Assembly (NCBI GenBank): GCA_958510825.1 | Contig: OY294048.1 | Location: 20,415,589-20,479,588, forward strand | Length of the DNA: 64,000 nt | Source: Brachypterus glaber | Lineage: Eukaryota > Arthropoda > Insecta > Coleoptera > Kateretidae | Reading direction: 5' to 3' | Part shown: one piece after another, positions 1 to 9,639 of the stretch | Numbering within the stretch: position 1 is the first letter of the stretch | How the letters are laid out: the number at the start of each line of letters is the position of its first letter | The notes under the pieces: model-generated | Database searches by the model: none | Seen by the model: the letters and a program-made list of their open reading frames with translations, nothing else | What the model was told of the DNA's origin: nothing | Translations under genes and position numbers: made by a program

Positions 1-545
1 AAATATTACCAAAGTTCAATCTCATGAGCTCAGTTGAGGGTCCGGACGCTGCCCTGTCATAAACCACAATGCAACTACATTTCATCTAGTACTTGTGGTT
101 TGTTTTCGCACCAATAAAGGCAATTTTTTTAGTTAACAAAGACATTCATCCAAAAATGCGCCTCGTTTGAGAAGATGATTTTTCGGCCGAAATCAGGATC
201 ATCTTCCAAGTGCTCAAGGGCCCAATCAGCAAACTCCCGAAGCAATCTGTGGCTTTAGCTTTTAAGTCAATACCACTTTGTAAGGATGTAGGACCAAATC
301 CTTACCCAAAATTGAGTTGACGTCTGCGGAAGCTTAATGTTGATATCGTCGTGAAATCGACAAAGGCAAAATCTTCTCAGATGAGGCTCGTTTTTGAATG
401 AATGGCTTTGTTAACAAACAACATTGCCGTTATTGGTGCAAGAACAACTCACATGTGTTAGATAAAATGCTGTTGCATTCTAAAAAAAACACTGTGTGGC
501 GGAGTCATCGGACCCACAACTGAGCTCGAACTTTGGTAATATTTT
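1..545. mobile_element. Palindromic relic of an IS630/mariner-type DDE transposon
   Basis: The two ends are inverted copies of each other (AATATTACCAAAGTTC at the left, its complement at the right), and the arms stay alignable inward for about 180 bp. Each arm encodes the same piece of a DDE transposase, reading outward from the centre. The minus-strand arm reads roughly KIIFSNEAHFWMN then FVN and a stop. The plus-strand arm reads IFSDEAR, a stop, then MNGFVNKQHCRYW. This matches the catalytic-core block (FSDEAHF..NG.VNKQN.R.W) of an IS630/mariner-related transposase family common in insects. Upstream of it the minus arm also has LLREFADWALEHLEDDPDF. Both arms carry stops, so the element is dead. 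It may extend left of the window. Confidence 0.72.
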
Positions 546-1436
546 TTAAATAATTTAGAAACGGTCGGGAAGCGTCAAAATATTTTGACACCTGGAAGTT
601 CAAAAAATATATATCAGGAACCGAGAAATGTCTATTGAAAAAACTAAAACTCCTACTGAATTCAGTAAATCGCATGTAAGGGGTTTTTCGGGTTTTTTGT
701 AATAATGTTTTCTCCGAAGTGGTAATAACTAGAGCAAATTCCTCAACATATTTGGAATCTGCATATAAAATATTATAAGAATAAGGCGATTTTATTCTTC
801 GCGAACAATTGGTTCTTAACATGGCCATCATCAAAGAAGATTTACCATTATCTCGTGAAGCCGATCGGATGGGATTTTGCTGAAAGTGGTCCTATAATGT
901 CTAGATGCTAAATTAATAAAATCCGTTGTTTATTTTATACGCAATATTTTTTAAACCTAAATAAGATACAGGAGTAGCGTGTGAAAGACCCGTTATAACG
1001 TCTATGTTATAACCCTTTATATGTAACGCGTTACATAGACGCGCCTTCGCCAAAATTATAAAAGAAGTCTATCGAATTTTGAGCTAAATCGAGTGCACAG
1101 ATTTATCTTATAAGATTTTAAATACTTTTTAGATACTTAAAAAAATAATATTTTCTCAAAATTTCAGCTTTTTTATTGCCCGGAACATACTTTAATTAAT
1201 TACATTAATTACGGAATTCGACATCTATGTCATACATATAGGTAATGCAGGATTTGGCAACATTGCACCTAACGAAAGTTCAAGTGTTATGTCAAAATAA
1301 AAATACTGCTGCCAACAAAATAATACTTTACCCTATAGGCCTAGGTTCATTAAAATTAAAAACGAAAAAAAAAATCAAAAAAATCAAAAAAAAAAATAAG
1401 TTTTTCAAAAAAATGAAAATTTAAAATATGCCAAAA
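546..1436. other. No gene seen; AT-rich spacer
   Basis: No recognisable coding sequence. A minus-strand frame of 109 codons (505-834) overlaps the transposon edge and has no family motif. A perfect 16-bp palindrome, ATGTAACGCGTTACAT, lies at 1021-1036. 1370-1410 is A-rich low complexity. Confidence 0.5.
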
Positions 1437-1885
1437 TGTCAATTGAATCGTTTTTTACTAAAAGGGCGTAAATCATTAAAGTAAAACTTTTGGGAAATTA
1501 AAAAAACTAATATATAGTAAAATTTTCACATAAGTTGGAAGAGCAGTTTTTATGTAATTAAATGCCTAAATTTGTAAAAAAAATCGCCCTTTTAACAAAA
1601 ATAGAAGGAAATTATAAACATTATAAAACGTCAACAAAAGATAATTTTCTTCGCTGTCTGGCTAAGGTTTAAAGTCACTGTCAGGATATTTAGCAACTGT
1701 TGTAGGCCAGATTGTTATGACTTCAAAGTACTCTTTGTACTGATCAGAAAAAAAAAGAAAAAAAAAACGTTTTTTCAACAAAAATCAATGTGTCTATCCT
1801 GTACCATAATAAAACTGTACCTAACTCAATTTTGAAAAAAAAAATTGACTTACGCCCTTTTAGCAAAAACCGATTCAATTTTATT
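1437..1885. repeat. Foldback (inverted-repeat) element
   Basis: The segment starting TTGAATCGTTTTTTACTAAA near 1441 reappears as its complement near 1845-1885, including the block AAAAGGGCGTAAGTCA. A further partial copy of the same block lies near 1580. The arms are about 40 bp around an AT-rich, oligo-A-rich core. No ORF is present. It is probably a decayed MITE; the superfamily is not determined. Confidence 0.55.
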
Positions 1886-3094
1886 AATTATTTTATAGTT
1901 TAAGTAAGATTTTAAGAAAGAGGTTAGAATAGTTTGACCTGTTGTGAGTTTTTCTTTAAGTTTGTTACCAGTCTCTAATAAGTTATTACAGATAATGCGT
2001 GAATGCGAATAATGTTAAATAACAGTAACTGCAAGCAGTTATGTACTTAATTAAATTAAATCCTTTATCGATTATGTACTTTATAATAATTATAAATAAT
2101 TTTGACAAATATTGTCAACATTGACAACTGCATTGTTTGTAAACAATTATTCAATTTACACAACTAGATTTTCTATCTTGTTTTTTTTTCCGGATCCAAC
2201 TGTAAAATGAAAAATATATTGAAAAAAAATGTTTTTGAAAAAAATTGTTTTCACCCCCTTACCCCAATCCTATTCTTACCAAAAACAATCCCAGCCTAGA
2301 ACTTTAAATAATCAACCCATTGTCAAAATTTAAAGTATTTAGAGTTCTTGAGTTTTCAACATAAAAAAAGCAATACAAATTTTTCGATTTTTTTTTACTA
2401 ACGCAGGTCCTTCCTTGAGGAAAGTAATAACTTTACACATTGACTACTACTGTGGGGCCGAGGGCAAAGTGCTATGTGTTATGTTAACTACCCTTGTCTG
2501 TAAAATTAAAATATTTTGACGTATTTTTAATAATTTTTACCGAGATTTTTAGGGATTTATTATGTTGTAAAATACACAATGCTTAATCAGGCTGGACTTA
2601 TCTGACTAGTTTCTTAGGTTTCAGGAAGATTATGGAATTATTTTTGAGGTATTTATACTAATAACACCAAGCAATCCAGCAGCTCTAAAGAAAAACCAAA
2701 GCCTGGAGTCCCATGGGACAGTGTGGCTCCTAACTACTAATTTAATGTGCCTTTCAACGTTTAAAATAACTTTATTTTCATAATCTAAATAATAAACTAG
2801 GATATGAAAAATTACATAGACCATTTTAAGCTGTAGTTTTAAATAAATACATTTAATTAATTGTGAGTTGCGGGAGTATAAAGTTGCACTTACCAAAGTT
2901 GTAAGCTTCTAAAGTTTTTTATGGCTGGTTCTTGCTCCCAAGATTACACATAACACAAGGTTTTGGTACAATACTTGTACACTTTTAGTGGACGACACTT
3001 AATAATGTTAGTCAATGTTTTACGCACATAACATATTGTTTTTATACACATATTGTTTAAAATCACTAATAACTAGCTAAATATATCGACATTG
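1886..3094. other. No gene seen; AT-rich spacer
   Basis: Long A and T tracts and no ORF with recognisable motifs. A minus frame at 2630-2896 (88 codons) has no family signature. The 12-bp palindrome GTCCCATGGGAC occurs near 2709. Confidence 0.45.
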
Positions 3095-3260
3095 TTTTTA
3101 GGTTACTTGTCGCGTACCGGTTCGCGATCATGCTTCATTCTCAATTGTAGTGTGCCTCGCGTCGGTCACGTGGTCTCTGCATTGGGTGGTCGACAACTCC
3201 CAACGTTATGCTCACATTAAAACACCAATGTGTATTGAGTGTTGCCTGCGACTCCACATT
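3095..3260. other. GC-richer patch of unknown role
   Basis: This stretch is clearly less AT-rich than its surroundings and has several CpG-containing words (GTCGCG, TTCGCG, CCTCGCGTCGG). Neither strand gives a long reading frame. It lies about 1 kb upstream of the channel ORF, so a promoter or 5' untranslated exon is possible but not shown. 3261-3897 has only AT-rich sequence and a motif-free 80-codon plus-strand frame at 3595-3837. Confidence 0.25.
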
Positions 3261-3897
3261 AATATTGTACGGTATTTTTATCAAACAAATTCTAAATTAT
3301 ATTATGTGGATGTTTAGGTAAACAATAGATATCACTTTTTTTCAAGATGATAAAAAGTCACATTTAGCGCATTAATGGTGCGTTGTTTTCACGTTTATGA
3401 TAATACAATTTTTTTTAAAGAATTTTAATTTAATTTTATTATTAACAAATAAACTTGGCAAACAGTTTTTCATTATTTCCTTTCATCATTTTTCACGAAA
3501 AATAAAACTTAGATTTTGAAAATATTTGCTTCGTATAAATAAATTTTTAGGGCATAGTTTATTTTTAGATCAAGCAACATAAAATATTACTTCCATGTTT
3601 TACGGATATAACCTTAAAGTTCCATTTTTTAAATTACAAGCTATATATTTTTTTATATTTTCGGATCCTCTTATAAAATCGCTTTTCAGCAATATATGGG
3701 GGCATGACATCTGGACGTCTATGAAATATGTTACGCTTTCGGGGGAAAGGGTCCAGGATAGTGTCACACTATGTAACAGGGTAAGGGGTCTAGAGCATGC
3801 TAGCCATGTTATGTCACAAAAAAAAATAAAGTGCTAATATAAACTATTAGAATATCTCTTTCTTGGTTATCTATTCAAATTAATTTTTACTATTCAT

Positions 3898-4100
3898 ACA
3901 GTGCGTATAACGGCATGAACGGCATAAGATATCAACTTCAAATTCGAAGCTCGTAAATAACATAACCCAAATAATTTTTTGTTATATATTTAATATTTTT
4001 AGGGGGCAAAATGATGGCAGAGGGAATATTTTTTATAAATGGAAAGAGGATCGTGTGATACACATTTTTAAGCTTATAAATTCTCCTTTTGACCATATTA
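3898..4100. mobile_element. Half of a TA-flanked foldback element, next to the channel gene
   Basis: The sequence follows the left arm of the complete element at 17467-18173. It starts with CAGTGCG, passes 'cgacttcaaattc', then an ATGG(C/G)G-rich stretch, then TCGTGTGATACA and AAGCTTATA in the same order and spacing. No matching right arm is present, so this is a solo arm. It ends about 140 bp before the channel start codon and so may form part of its 5' flank or leader. Confidence 0.6.
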
Positions 4101-4241
4101 TTTTTTTATATATATTTTTTTGAGTGTTAAAGGACAATGGGCATTTTGGGCCCACCCTCAACAGCAACGAATTATATGTCATTGGAAAGGTATGTTTTTG
4201 TAGATTATTTTAATTATCTGAGAATTTAGTTTTTTTTTTAA

Positions 4242-5912
4242 ATGGCTAATAACGAAACGTCAGTTAAGTCATTTATTATGGCATTGGAAAAGTTAAATAA
4301 TTATTTAAAAGAATATGCATTTAATTGTAGTGTACACGGCGTAAGATATATTGCTGAAAAGCGAAGCCTGGTCGAAAAAATATTTTGGATATTAACATGT
4401 CTAGCTGGTTTTGGTATAAGTATTTATTTTCTTCGACTGATTCATCTGAAATGGATAGAAACTCCAGTAGTTGTGGCATACGATAATAAATTGTATGATG
4501 CACATCTTTTACCATTCCCTGCAATGACCGTGTGTCCTTACATCAAATTTTCGACTGCTAAACATAGTTACACCAAATATTTAGAATTACTTAACAAAAA
4601 TATAACTTTGTCAGCTACTCAAAAAGAGACATTTGATATTCTGTCTGTGCTATGTCCGCAGGCAAAACCATTGGATAATACATCAGAATACATTTCTGCA
4701 AAAAACATGGCAATGTTTTTAAGAGCTAATTTCCCAAAGATATTTATGGATGACATAGACTGCATGTTTTTAGATGATATGACAAAAAAGCATCCTTGTG
4801 AAAATAGCTTTAAACCCATACTTCTTGAAGAAGGAATTTGCTTTACATTTAATATGATTCATCGAGATGAACTATATCACGAAAATAACTACCACTTAGA
4901 AGAGTATTTTGATGTTTATGTACCGTCTAGTAATGGATGGAGTAAAGACACCCTGCTATATGAAAAAGACAACTATAATGCATACCCAAAGAATATTATT
5001 GTTCCAGGATTTAGCAGTTCGTTTAAGGGAGCATTTATTAGCGATACTGAAAACATTGATAAGAAATGTTATAGTTCGGAAATTAAAGGATTTAAAATTT
5101 TGTTACACCATCCTGCGGTTTATCCCAGGATATCAAGGAATTATTTTCTTCTATCGTCCAATAAATCTACTCTAATTTCAGTTCAACCAATAATAAAAAC
5201 CACTTCAGTCGAACTCATTGAGGAGAAAGTTTCTGTACGAAAATGCTACAAGACAAATGAAAGAACATTAACATTTTTCCGGATCTACACACAGCAAAAC
5301 TGTTTCATGGAATGTTTTACAAATGAAACTTTGGAGCAATGTGGTTGTGTAGCATTTTTTATGCCACATTCTCCATCTACTCTCCTTTGCGGCCTTCAAA
5401 AACGACCTTGTATGAAAACAGTCGAAAATGAAATTCTTAAAAAATATGAAAAATGTAATTGTTTAGATGATTGTACAATTATTGATTATGAAATAGAGTC
5501 TTCCCATATTCCCTGGGACTGGAGAACTCACTTGCTAAGTAGAGATATTAATGTTTCAAAATATGGCCCAGGAACCTTCATAAGTGGTTTTAACATATAT
5601 ATTAGTACAGATAAGATACTGGCTCTAAGTAGATATCCGTTATACAACAAAATAAAAGTTCTGGCTACTTTTGGTGGTATGATTGCATTATTTACTGGTA
5701 TAAGCATCGTGTCTTTATGGGAAATATTATATTATCTATCTTTAAGAATTTGTATAAATTTTAAATTATATTGGAGAAAAAAGAAACCATCTAGACATCA
5801 ACAACAAATGATGACGAGAGAAGTTAGAGATTATTTAGATGAAACAGTTGATATTATAGTTACAGTTGCCGATAATACCAGAGGTAGTATTAATATAACA
5901 CCTCGTGCATAA
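4242..5912 (+). CDS. Pickpocket-type DEG/ENaC sodium channel, single uninterrupted ORF
   Basis: A 556-residue amiloride-sensitive-type sodium channel subunit of the insect pickpocket group, acting in the plasma membrane as part of a trimer. The cytoplasmic N-terminus carries the family's His-Gly gating motif (H32-G33 in SVHGVRYI). TM1 is about residues 47-69, followed by the post-TM1 motif PFPAMTVCP (91-99). The extracellular domain has EEGICFTFN (196-204), LLHHPAVYP (287-295) and a cysteine-rich block (C335, 354, 358, 367, 369, 383, 390, 405, 407, 411). TM2 is about 474-498 and contains the selectivity filter G486-I-S488 in LFTGISIVSLWEILYY. N-glycosylation sequons occur, for example N120-I-T. 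The ATG at 4242 is preceded directly by an in-frame TAA (4239-4241), so it is the earliest possible start in this exon. Length and all landmarks are normal and intact. No intron interrupts it, so it is either a natural single-exon gene or an old retrocopy; a 5' untranslated exon upstream cannot be excluded. The exact ortholog is not assignable. Confidence 0.95.
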   Translation: MANNETSVKSFIMALEKLNNYLKEYAFNCSVHGVRYIAEKRSLVEKIFWILTCLAGFGISIYFLRLIHLKWIETPVVVAYDNKLYDAHLLPFPAMTVCPYIKFSTAKHSYTKYLELLNKNITLSATQKETFDILSVLCPQAKPLDNTSEYISAKNMAMFLRANFPKIFMDDIDCMFLDDMTKKHPCENSFKPILLEEGICFTFNMIHRDELYHENNYHLEEYFDVYVPSSNGWSKDTLLYEKDNYNAYPKNIIVPGFSSSFKGAFISDTENIDKKCYSSEIKGFKILLHHPAVYPRISRNYFLLSSNKSTLISVQPIIKTTSVELIEEKVSVRKCYKTNERTLTFFRIYTQQNCFMECFTNETLEQCGCVAFFMPHSPSTLLCGLQKRPCMKTVENEILKKYEKCNCLDDCTIIDYEIESSHIPWDWRTHLLSRDINVSKYGPGTFISGFNIYISTDKILALSRYPLYNKIKVLATFGGMIALFTGISIVSLWEILYYLSLRICINFKLYWRKKKPSRHQQQMMTREVRDYLDETVDIIVTVADNTRGSINITPRA

Positions 5913-5947
5913 AAATGCCGCTATGATGCTTAAAACAACATATTTTT

Positions 5948-5976
5948 AACCGACTTTAAAAAAAGGAGGTTATTAT
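5948..5976. repeat. AACCGACTT...GGAGGTT dispersed motif
   Basis: AACCGACTTTAAAAAAAGG followed by AGGTTATTATTAAG sits just downstream of the channel stop codon. The same motif (AACCGACTTTCAAAAAGG, then GGAGGTTATCAATTC) recurs at 19003-19030. It is a widespread insect repeat end rather than gene-specific sequence. Confidence 0.5.
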
Positions 5977-6405
5977 TAAGATAGGCCCTGAACACAGAAA
6001 AAAGGCAACGTTATACATTAGTAGATCAATCATAAAAATACCTAATTATAATTATCAAGCATATATGCACACTATAGTGTAGTACTGAGAATTTAGCCAT
6101 TATTGCATTGGATACTGAGAGCCAGGCAGGACTAAATGAAATCGCTCGCCGATATCGGCTAGTTTTAAAAAGTTTCACCAAAAAGGTCTGGCACCTCCGA
6201 TGTTTTTTTTTTTTTATTACAATTCTGTGGAGTATTTTATGCAGTCTGTTTAAAAATTAAAAAAAAATCGTCAGATGGCTTTTTTTGCAGCATCGTCTTA
6301 AACTCAACACTTTTACCAAGGAACAGGGATTGATCTTTGACCTAATTTAAAAAAATCTATCTTAAAGATTTTGATCTTCTGAATCCATATCTCTTATTAT
6401 CATAC

Positions 6406-7433
6406 CCCGGATATTCGGTATTGATTACGAGGGTCGCGCAAATGTTACTTATAAAAAAAAGTTTTTAACGATTAATGGCACACTTTCTTAACCATCCCGT
6501 GATAGTTATTATTCATAGCGTAACTTGACGATTATGTTAAACAGGTGTACCAATATTATGACACGGGGAATTATCTATACTTTTAATATTACAAAAGATT
6601 TTAACTATATAAATATCAAAGGTAAAACGACAAAAAACAATATTATGTATATTTTACAAAATAAGTGTTCTAAAACTAAATGTACCCATATTTTTAAACA
6701 TAATTAATTAATATTATTGTTGAATATAAAAATATATTATCAAGATTTTCTCCATGTTTTCGGCTATTAAGCTTCGTCTTCTTTTACCAAAAGTATATTT
6801 ATAATCTGAAAATGAATGTTCTATGTCTACCGAAGTACATAAGTAAAGCATAATTAAAGAATGTATGATTTCTTATGTATGATACATTTATAAGTATTTA
6901 GATTTGGTTTGGAAAACTCAACTTCATTGCCATTAAAAACGTCTACTATTGAACATTGTGGAAAATTCGGAATAACATAACATGCGCAATCTTTAAACCA
7001 GAAACATTGTTGGTTTCACCTATGCTAAAATTTTTTTTGTCTTGTACTAAAATTTTGGATTTTGGTAAACAGTTTTTTCTCTTTATGGGCTTGCTTGGCA
7101 ACTTTACAACTTCCAATTTTCTATAAACCCTGAGATTTTCAATTTTCATCGACGGAATGTTACAACTGGCTTAGTAAATCAAAATAAAACATTTTTGTAT
7201 GCCATTATTTTGATGATAAGTGCTTTGAAACATTACATTTCTAAGACAAACCTATATTTTTTTCGCACGTTTAACAATAAAGTTCCTCACGATTAAATTG
7301 CAGCTCGGGAAAAACTTATTTATAATAAATTACAAATTTGTGTCATTATACTCAGTAAGTGTTACCCATTTCAGAATTCTCATAAAAAATTAAACTTCCG
7401 CTCGCCCCTCGTAATCAATACCAAATATCCGGG
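6406..7433. mobile_element. 1,028-bp TIR element, hAT-like
   Basis: The ends are 28-bp terminal inverted repeats beginning CCCGGATATT with a single mismatch (6406-6433 and 7406-7433). The interior encodes a minus-strand stub resembling the C-terminal dimerisation domain of hAT transposases (see 6714-6872). The target-site duplication could not be read with confidence: the flanking octamers share TTAT but are not identical. The element is internally deleted and lacks most of a transposase. Confidence 0.6.
6714..6872 (-). pseudogene. hAT-like transposase C-terminal dimerisation stub
   Basis: The minus-strand translation includes CTSVDIEHSFSDYKY, then GKRRRSLIAENMEKILI, and ends at TAA (6716-6714). 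The pattern S-V-D-(V/I)-E-(R/H)-S-F-S followed by an RR-S-L/F...EN(L/M)E tail is the hallmark of the hAT-family C-terminal dimerisation region. An in-frame stop lies just upstream (6875-6873), so only about 52 codons survive. A further open minus-strand frame at 6946-7149 (67 codons) lies upstream inside the same element and may be another decayed part, but has no motif I recognise. Confidence 0.6.
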
Positions 7434-9026
7434 TTATACTTATTATAATTTAGTTACATTGTGTAGTTTTTTCGAAATATTATATTTTGATATTCAGGAA
7501 GTTGAAATTTTGTCCAAGTTTGAGAGTGCATAATTTTGGAATGGAAAAGTGTTTTAATACTTTTTCAGCCTGTATGGATGAGTCTTGTATTTAAGTTTAT
7601 ATGTATAAATATTAAAATGATCTGAGGCTTTATTTTAAATTATAAATTGAGAATAGTGGGACTAGATCTTGGTAAAAAAAACAAAAACACCAGTTAATGT
7701 ATGTCGACGTTGATTCTAGAACCACTAAATCAAGTTCTTAAGTTAGTAAGACCTAGATTAAGTCCCCTAATTGATTTTCATCCAAGCACTTAAACCAAAT
7801 CAGAAAAAATAAATAAAAAAATGTTCACCTTTTTAAATTAATTAGGAATATTAAGAATTTTTGTAAATAAAAATTTATATTTTCGTCAATTTTGTCTCTG
7901 ATACCTTCGCCATAAAATAAAAATTGTCAAATAATAAATAATTCAAAGAATTTTATTTATTGTCATAAATTTATTATTATAAATTGCACAAAACAAATTA
8001 ATAACAAAACCAAACATTTAAATTACAACGAAAACATTAATTAATAAAACATATTATTAAAAAGTTTGGAATTTATTTATGTAGGTATAAATTAAATTTT
8101 GTACAAAATATATTTTAAAGTAGCAATAATTAAAAATAGCTTAAACAACAATTAACAATTTTAATTTTCATTTGAAAAAACTGTTCGGATTCACAAACGA
8201 GCCATATTCATTGCTTAGCATTCCACTGTATATTCTTCAAACTGTGTAACCCAGTGTTTCTTATTTATAATACAAATAACAGCCGAAAAAAAAATGACTG
8301 CCATCAAACCAACTTTTTTTAAGTCAACATACAAGCACTGCATCTTAATTTCTAGATTAGAGCATATCCACTGCCTCGCATAACATAGTGCATAAGAATG
8401 CGATGCCGTGATTGGCTTGATGAATAAGCACTTAGCTATTGACAAACGATTTTTATAAATTATAATTATAATTAGTATCATAGAAGAACTAGTTTCATTT
8501 TTCTAAATAACTAAATTTGGGCTAATTGACCCCATTTTTAAATTTTCTAAATTTTTGAACGCTTTAACCTAAATTCTTCAAATTTAGTTAGAAAAAGACT
8601 TTACATAATGCCTTGACGTCTGCTAAATATAAAGTCTCTAGGTTAGATCTTTCGAAAGTTACCAATATTTTTTGAAAATTTTAGCGATACCTTTTGAAAG
8701 AATTGACCTAGAAAATATCGACCAAAAGACTTGCAACAAAACATACCTAGCTTTAGCTAAAGAACCTATAGATTCTTTTTATGTGAAGACAATCCGAATC
8801 CGAATTTTTGATTCAAAGAGATTTTTATCTAAGAGCTTTTAAGCTTTTTTTTAGCTTTACGTTAAAAAATAATATGTTAGAAAACCTTTATATCTTAACG
8901 TTGCAACCATAATAAATAGGACATTGTCGCGACACACTGACATGTCGATGTGACCTTCTTACAGACTGACAGACGGATATTTTTAGTATTCTGAAAAGCT
9001 TCACTAAAAAGTAAACTAAATATTCA
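7434..9026. other. No gene seen; AT-rich, one dispersed repeat fragment
   Basis: Mostly AT-rich spacer. At about 8385-8430 lies a fragment (ATAACATAGTGCATAAG, then GCCGTGATTGGCTTGATG) also found in altered form near 46205-46285 and 57600-57650. The minus frame 8215-8481 has one hydrophobic stretch but no recognisable family. 7930-8200 is extremely A+T rich. Confidence 0.4.
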
Positions 9027-9616
9027 GTACGTGACTTTAGAATTATAGTTTTTTTAACAAACATTTGTATAGGATCATAACTTCCTATCCATTTGTAACT
9101 AAATATTCAGTTTCAAATGGATTGGAAAGTGTACACGGAAAGAAATTAGTGGGCTCTGCGCTATACATTATAAGATATTTGGTAACAGTGGCAAATTATA
9201 GTGATTTAAGCTATAGATTATAAGGGACACAATAACTAATAATGTTAAAAATAAATTGGAAACGATTATATATATTACAGACACGATTATATTTATTACA
9301 GGCACTATTATAAATTTACTGAAATTTTATTATATTATAAAAATTATTAGCAGGGACAATAATTAAATCTATTTAAGCTATAAATGCCATACTATTTGTT
9401 ATATTTTATTATTCACTAAACAATTAAAGTATTTCATATAAATTTTTACACTGACTGCCATAATTGTAAGAGAAAGCCTTGTATTTATATAATAAGCGAT
9501 TATAATTTGCTTGGTATGTGTGTTATAGCGCTCCTAGCTATAATTTTTTTTCCGTGTAATCCTATATAAATGTACTTTAATTTTTGTTAAAACACTATAG
9601 TTCTAAAGTCACGTAC
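9027..9616. repeat. Palindromic element split by a younger MITE
   Basis: Outer arms GTACGTGACTTTAGAA (9027 onward) and TTCTAAAGTCACGTAC (ending 9616) are inverted copies. Removing the MITE at 9134-9556 restores a palindrome of about 165 bp. The inner part (TATCCATTTGTAACT..ATTCAGTTT) resembles the unit of the adjacent tandem array, so the palindrome may be the array's edge or founder. Confidence 0.6.
9134..9556 (+). mobile_element. 423-bp TA-flanked MITE, copy 1
   Basis: Terminal inverted repeats CACGGAAA / TTTCCGTG are flanked by TA on both sides (9132-9133 and 9557-9558), as in Tc1/mariner-type MITEs. It is non-coding. Inside is a degenerate array of about 20 bp ending in ATTACAG. A reverse-oriented copy of identical length lies at 26901-27323 and differs at only a few positions in the parts compared by eye, implying recent activity. 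The insertion falls inside a palindromic element. Confidence 0.85.
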
Positions 9617-9639
9617 TTTAATATTTAAGGACTGACATT

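Noticed and set aside
4321..5175. Minus and alternate plus frames inside the channel gene
   Set aside because: Shadows of the 556-codon DEG/ENaC frame.
8215..8481. Minus-strand frame with hydrophobic stretch as a membrane protein
   Set aside because: No family motif, overlaps a dispersed repeat fragment, and AT-rich DNA readily yields such frames.
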